NCBI GenBank assembly: GCA_028752905.1 | Contig: JAQNBH010000011.1 | Coordinates: 23,188,341 to 23,252,340 of the forward strand | Source of the DNA: Cladorhizidae sp. MBARI D1340-BT2 | Taxonomy: Eukaryota > Porifera > Demospongiae > Poecilosclerida > Cladorhizidae | DNA length: 64,000 bases | Direction of reading: 5' to 3' | In this document: positions 60,541-64,000 of the stretch, piece by piece | Layout of the letters: every line of letters begins with the position of its first letter | How positions within the stretch are numbered: the stretch's first letter is position 1 | Made by a program: the position numbers and the translations under genes | The notes under the pieces: model-generated | Told to the model about the DNA's origin: nothing | The model's database searches: none | What the model saw: only the letters and a program-made list of their open reading frames with translations

Positions 60541-61300
60541 AACTTTAAGGGGGGGGACATCTGCATTAAAAAAAAAATTTTTTTTACATGTGGTTACAAC
60601 TTTAGAGCTCAGTAGATTCTGCAAACTTCATGGTATGGACTTGATATATAGCTCAAACGATAGGTCTCTCTGTGTGTTCTCTTTTGATACTAAAATATGT
60701 TTCATAGGTATAACTATAGGCAAGTTACTAGACCCTAAAGCGGAGGGCCCTAAAAAACCTGCACCCGAAAACCGCCGGCCAAAACCACTCCGAGTTGCGA
60801 AGTGCCAAAAAATTAAAAATGGTACGAGTGGCTAGAGAAAGATACAAGGACCATTTTGAGTAGGCGTTAAAAATTGATTACCTGGTCAAGCGCGCGTTTG
60901 GAAAATTGAAGGCGTTGATGTGTTAACGCCTTCAATTTTCCACCCGCGCGCTTGACCAGGTAATAAATTTTTAACGCCTAATGAAAAAGGTCATTGCATG
61001 CTCTAGGGCTTCCTCTAGCCACTCGTACCAATTTCATTTTTTTTGGCACTTAGTTATTCTGGATAGGGACTTTGGGATGCAGGTTTTTTAGATCCCTCCA
61101 CTTTAGGGTCTAGTAACTTGCCTATATTTACACCTATGAAACATATTGTAGTATCAAAAGAGACCACACAGAGAGACCTATCTTTTGAGCTATATATCAA
61201 GTCCATATCATCAAGTTTGCAGAATCTACTGAGCTCTAAAGTTGTAACCACAAGAAAAGGGGGGAAAATTAAAGTTTGAAGATGTCACCCCTTAAACTTT
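60541..61300. repeat. 760-bp long inverted repeat (foldback-type element)
   Basis: A near-perfect palindrome centred at 60920/60921. Outer ends: AACTTTAAGGGG at 60541 against CCCCTTAAACTTT ending at 61300. Further in: GTGGTTACAACTTTAGAGC with its inverse at 61228-61252, and GGTACGAGTGGCTAGAG with its inverse around 61011-61030. The innermost 60861-60980 is the tightest part. Both arms read, outside-in, a peptide beginning MVTTLELSRFCKL (60590-60835 on plus, 61054-61251 on minus), but it resembles nothing I recognise and arm symmetry alone explains its duplication. It interrupts the gypsy Pol C-terminus. It could be a foldback/MITE-type non-autonomous transposon; no target duplication was identified. 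Confidence 0.85.
60861..60980. repeat. Inner hairpin, 56-bp arms, 8-nt loop
   Basis: Arms 60861-60916 and 60925-60980 start and end with TAGGCGTTAAAAATT and its inverse, and include TACCTGGTCAAGCGCGCG and GGAAAATTGAAGGCGTT. Only about three mismatches were seen along the 56-bp arms. The loop is GATGTGTT. CpG-rich GCGCGCG stands out in AT-rich surroundings. Confidence 0.9.
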
Positions 61301-61329
61301 TTAGTAATTTTTTCTCTCCAGGACCACAG

Positions 61330-61470
61330 GGTGGCAGGTACAAACATATTAGGGAGCATAGGGTTCTAAGGGTTAACTTCCCCTCCCCCAACTCCACAAG
61401 CACCGAGAAGAGATCAACTAGAATAAAAAGGCCTCCAGCATGGAAGACATCAGGAGACTTTGTAATATAA
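61330..61470 (+). pseudogene. Gypsy Pol extreme C-terminus, downstream of the palindrome
   Basis: An open frame running to a TAA at 61468-61470 ends with EKRSTRIKRPPAWKTSGDFV, a basic RRSxRxxRPPxW-type ending commonly seen at the C-terminus of this Pol family. It is separated from the rest of Pol (ending about 60456) by the hairpin repeats and palindrome. That separation is the main evidence that the palindrome is a later insertion. Confidence 0.6.
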
Positions 61471-61513
61471 TGAAGAAACTCAGCCCTCAACCATTCCAAT
61501 GGGTTAATGACTT

Positions 61514-61522
61514 GGGGGGAGA
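61514..61522 (+). other. Polypurine tract of the gypsy element
   Basis: GGGGGGAGA directly before the 3' LTR, in the position required for plus-strand priming. Confidence 0.7.
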
Positions 61523-61664
61523 TAGAGAACATTGAATGATGCATATATATATTTGATGATCATTACCTTGTTTATTTAGTTATATTCAACATTGATTTCA
61601 TGTGAACATCTATTTTGATTGAGTTCCAATTACATGAGCAAATAGGATTACTCCTTATTATTTA
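61523..61664 (+). repeat. 142-bp 3' LTR of the gypsy element
   Basis: Matches 55533-55674 except G at 61621 for A at 55631. It is followed by AGAAG (61665-61669), the second copy of the target duplication. Confidence 0.9.
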
Positions 61665-62403
61665 AGAAGGACTCTCACTATCCTGCAGGAGGCTGCCCGG
61701 GAAAATGAGGAAGAGTTTAAAGCTAAGACCTATGACGAGAGAGCCCAGGAGAGGCACCTGGAGCCTGGAGACATGGTATTATGCCATACACCGGGTCTTA
61801 CTGGGAAGCTGCACAGTATTTGGGCGGGCCCCTATGAGGTGATTGCCAAGCTATCTGACACAAACTATAAGTTAGCTGTACCTGATAAGAGGTCCCACAC
61901 CGAGGTAGTCCATATAAATAGGCTTAAGGAATGGAAGACCCCTACGGCCAGCCTCTTTCGGGTAGTGGTTGCTGATGAGAGTGGCGACTCCCCTGACCCA
62001 ATTGGTAAGGTGAGATGGGTACACCTGTTCTAACGTCTGATCAGAAGATTGAGCTACAAAAGCTCTTGGAAGAATTTTCAGATGTGGTCACCACTGAACT
62101 AGGGAAGGTTAGTGGGACTGAACATGTGATAGACACGGGTCAAGTCCAGCCCATCCGTACTGCTCCCAACAGAATTGCGCCAGGTTGGAGAGCTGAGCTG
62201 AAGGCTGAGATCCAGTCTCTGGTCAGGCAAGGTATCTTAGTGCCTACTAGAAGCCCCTGGTCCTCACCTATGGTGCCAGTTAGGAAGCTCACAGGGTTAA
62301 TCAGGCATTGCATTGACTATAGGAAGCTTAACCATGAGACCAACGCCGATCCCTACCAGATGCCTGTAGTGCAAGACCTCTTGGATGATGTCGCAGAGGC
62401 TAC
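61665..62403 (+). pseudogene. Gmr1-like B: integrase C-terminus and N-terminal RT fragment
   Basis: Resumes exactly where 55532 broke off. RTLTILQEAARENEEEFK aligns with element A's ETLTQLHETAREHEKKFK. Next come the GPY/F module (SIWAGPYEVIAKL, VVHINRLKEW) and, after a one-base frame change near 62010, the RT N-terminus (TELGKVSGTEHVIDTGQ, SPWSSPMVPVRKLTG, CIDYRKLN, PYQMPVVQDLLDDV). It confirms the INT-before-RT order. Homology stops at about 62400 before the first catalytic RT Asp, where satellite begins. Confidence 0.85.
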
Positions 62404-64000
62404 CTGATTCAACCTAGGTATACCCAGGCAGCTGATGCAACCTAGGTATATCCAGGCAGTTGATGCAACCTAGATGTACTCAGGCAGTTGATGCAACCTA
62501 GGTATACCCAGACAGTTGATGCAAGCAAGGTATACCCAGGCAGTTTATCCAACCTGGGTATATACAGGCAGTTGATTCAACCTAGGTATACCCAGGCAGC
62601 TGATGCAACCTAGGTATAGCCAGGCAGTTGATACAACCAGGCAGTTGATGCAACCTAGATATACTCAGGCTGCAACCTACGTATAGCCAGTCAATTGATG
62701 CAAACTAGGTATACCCAGGCATTTGATGCAACCAAGGTATACACAGGCAATTGTTGCAACCTAGGTATACCCAGGTAGATGATGCAATTAGGTATACCCA
62801 AGCAGTGGATGCAACCTAGGTATACCCAGACATCTGATGCAACATAAGTATACCCAGGCAGTTGATGTAAACTAGGTATACCCAGGCAGCTGATGTAACC
62901 TAAGTATACACAGGCAATGGATGCAACCTAGGTATAACCAGGCAGTTGATATAACCTAGGTATACCCAGGCAGTTGATGCAACCTAGGATGCCCAGGCAG
63001 CTGATATAACCTAGGTATACCCAGGCAGCTGATGTAACCTAAGTATACACAGGCAATGGATGCAACCTAGGTATAACCAGGCAGTTGATGCAACCTAGGT
63101 ATACCCAGGCAGTTGATGCAACCTAGGATACCCAGGCAACTGATACAATCTAGGTATACCAAGGCAATAGATGGAACCTAGGTATACCCAGGCAGCTGAT
63201 ACAACCTAGGTTTACCCAGGCAGTTGATGCAACCTAGGTATACCAAGGTAGCTGATACAATCTAGGTATACCCAGGCAGCTGATACAATCTAGGTATACA
63301 CAGGCAATTGATGGAACCTAGGTATACCCTGGCCGCTGATACAACCTAGGTATACCCAGGCAGTTGATGCAACTTAGGTATATCCAGAGAGCTGATGCAA
63401 CATAGGTATACCCAGGCAGTTGATGCAACCTAGGTATACCCAGGCAGCTGATGTAACCTAAGAATACACAGGCAATGGATGCAACCGAGGTATAGCCAGG
63501 CATCTGATGCATACTAGGTATACTCTAGCAATTGATGCAACCTAGGTATACCCAGGCAGCTGATGCAACCTAAGTATACCTAGGAAGCTGATACAACCTA
63601 GGTATACTCAGACAGTTGATGCAACCTAGGTGTACCCAGGCAGCTGATACAATCAAGGTATACCCAGGCAATTGATGGAACCTAGGTATACCCAGGCAGC
63701 TGATTACAACCTAGGTATACTCAGGCAGTTAATGCAACCTAGGTATACCAAGGCATCTGATACAATCTAGGTATACCCAGGCAATTGATGCAATCTCGGT
63801 ATACCCAGGCGGCTGATACAACCTAGGTATACCCAGGCAGCTGATACAACCTAGGTATACCCAGGCAATTGATGCAACCTAGGTATACACAGGCATCTGA
63901 TACAACCTAGGTATATCCAGGCAATTGATGCAACCTAGGTATATTCAGGCAGTTGATGCAACCTAGGTATACCCAGGTAGTTGATACAACCTAGGTATAC
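62404..64000 (+). repeat. 28-bp satellite array, block C (about 57 units, runs off the window)
   Basis: Same family and orientation as blocks A and B. It is closely related to block B: AGTTTATCCAACCTGGGTATA occurs at about 50814 and 62542, and a set of variant units at 51433-51627 recurs at 63318-63512. By 63800 it reaches the same higher-order phase (GGCGGCTGATACAACC) that immediately precedes the Gmr1-like B LTR at 51890-51912. No other feature was seen. Confidence 0.95.

Larger units (their letters stand above)
55533..61664 (+). mobile_element. Gypsy-type LTR retrotransposon with 142-bp LTRs and a putative self-primer
   Basis: 6132 bp, inserted in the integrase of Gmr1-like B. LTRs are 55533-55674 and 61523-61664 and differ at one base (A at 55631, G at 61621). 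The target duplication AGAAG occurs at 55528-55532 and 61665-61669, and the host reading DLR/RTLTILQEAA resumes cleanly across it. The order is conventional: Gag, PR, RT, RNase H, INT. Pol is of the K02A2.6-like animal gypsy type. LTR termini are TA...TA instead of TG...CA. The coding region has a stop and several frameshifts, and its 3' part is interrupted by a 760-bp palindrome, so this copy is defective although its LTRs are nearly identical. Confidence 0.88.
51913..62402 (+). mobile_element. Second Gmr1-like LTR element (Gmr1-like B), 3'-truncated, with a nested gypsy insertion
   Basis: A different Gmr1-like family from A. Its 413-bp 5' LTR is unrelated in most of its length, but the primer site and domain order (Gag, PR, INT, then RT) are the same. 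Its own sequence is 51913-55532 and 61670-62402; the middle is a gypsy element with 142-bp LTRs. The right end stops inside RT, soon after the PYQMPVVQDLLDDV motif, and joins satellite (CTGATTCAACCTAGG) at about 62403. RT palm, RNase H, polypurine tract and 3' LTR are missing. No target duplication can be seen because the right end is lost. Frameshifts, a stop codon and altered catalytic residues show it is long dead. Confidence 0.88.

Noticed and set aside
61269..61544. Minus-strand frame across the gypsy 3' end
   Set aside because: It overlaps the palindrome edge, the Pol C-terminus and the LTR in antisense, with no family features.

Overview
This is eukaryotic, almost certainly metazoan, DNA with no recognisable single-copy host gene. 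About 44.5 kb of the 64 kb is one satellite family: a 28-bp unit (consensus about CCTAGGTATACCCAGG plus CAGTTGATGCAA), always in the same orientation and organised into nested higher-order repeats. Everything else is transposable elements inserted into that satellite. The retroelement types (Gmr1-like Ty3/gypsy elements with integrase before reverse transcriptase, a K02A2.6-type gypsy, and a TTF-zinc-finger/DUF4371 hAT) suggest a marine invertebrate or basal deuterostome. The sequence alone does not settle the species. The satellite may be centromeric, pericentromeric or another heterochromatic block; that is inference.

Layout: satellite block A (1-41692); TE nest 1 (41693-50728); satellite block B (50729-51912); TE nest 2 (51913 to about 62403); satellite block C (about 62404-64000). 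Nest 1 is a hAT-like DNA transposon with perfect 15-bp terminal inverted repeats and a decayed minus-strand transposase. It was later invaded by a complete Gmr1-like LTR retrotransposon (44752-50427) with 439-bp LTRs that differ at one base, a 4-bp ATGG target duplication and one uninterrupted 1577-codon gag-pol ORF. This is the youngest and probably still competent element in the window.

Nest 2 is three deep. A second, different Gmr1-like element (5' LTR, broken gag, PR, INT and the start of RT) is split by a gypsy element with 142-bp LTRs (55533-61664, AGAAG target duplication). That element's pol C-terminus is in turn interrupted by a 760-bp near-perfect palindrome (60541-61300). The outer Gmr1-like element has lost the rest of RT, RNase H and its 3' LTR, and satellite resumes at once in a different higher-order phase, as expected from unequal exchange within the array.

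The most interesting observations are these. (1) The 142-bp-LTR gypsy element has no tRNA-like primer site. The 14 nt after its 5' LTR are an exact reverse complement of a stretch of its own LTR that starts 26 nt downstream of the TATA box, which is the arrangement expected for Tf1-style self-priming. (2) Both Gmr1-like elements, with otherwise different LTRs, begin with a perfect hairpin with a 5-nt loop and carry a second primer-site-like 10-mer inside U5. (3) The satellite unit is built around a 16-bp dyad, and its blocks show exact large-scale periodicities such as 1578 and 7944 bp.
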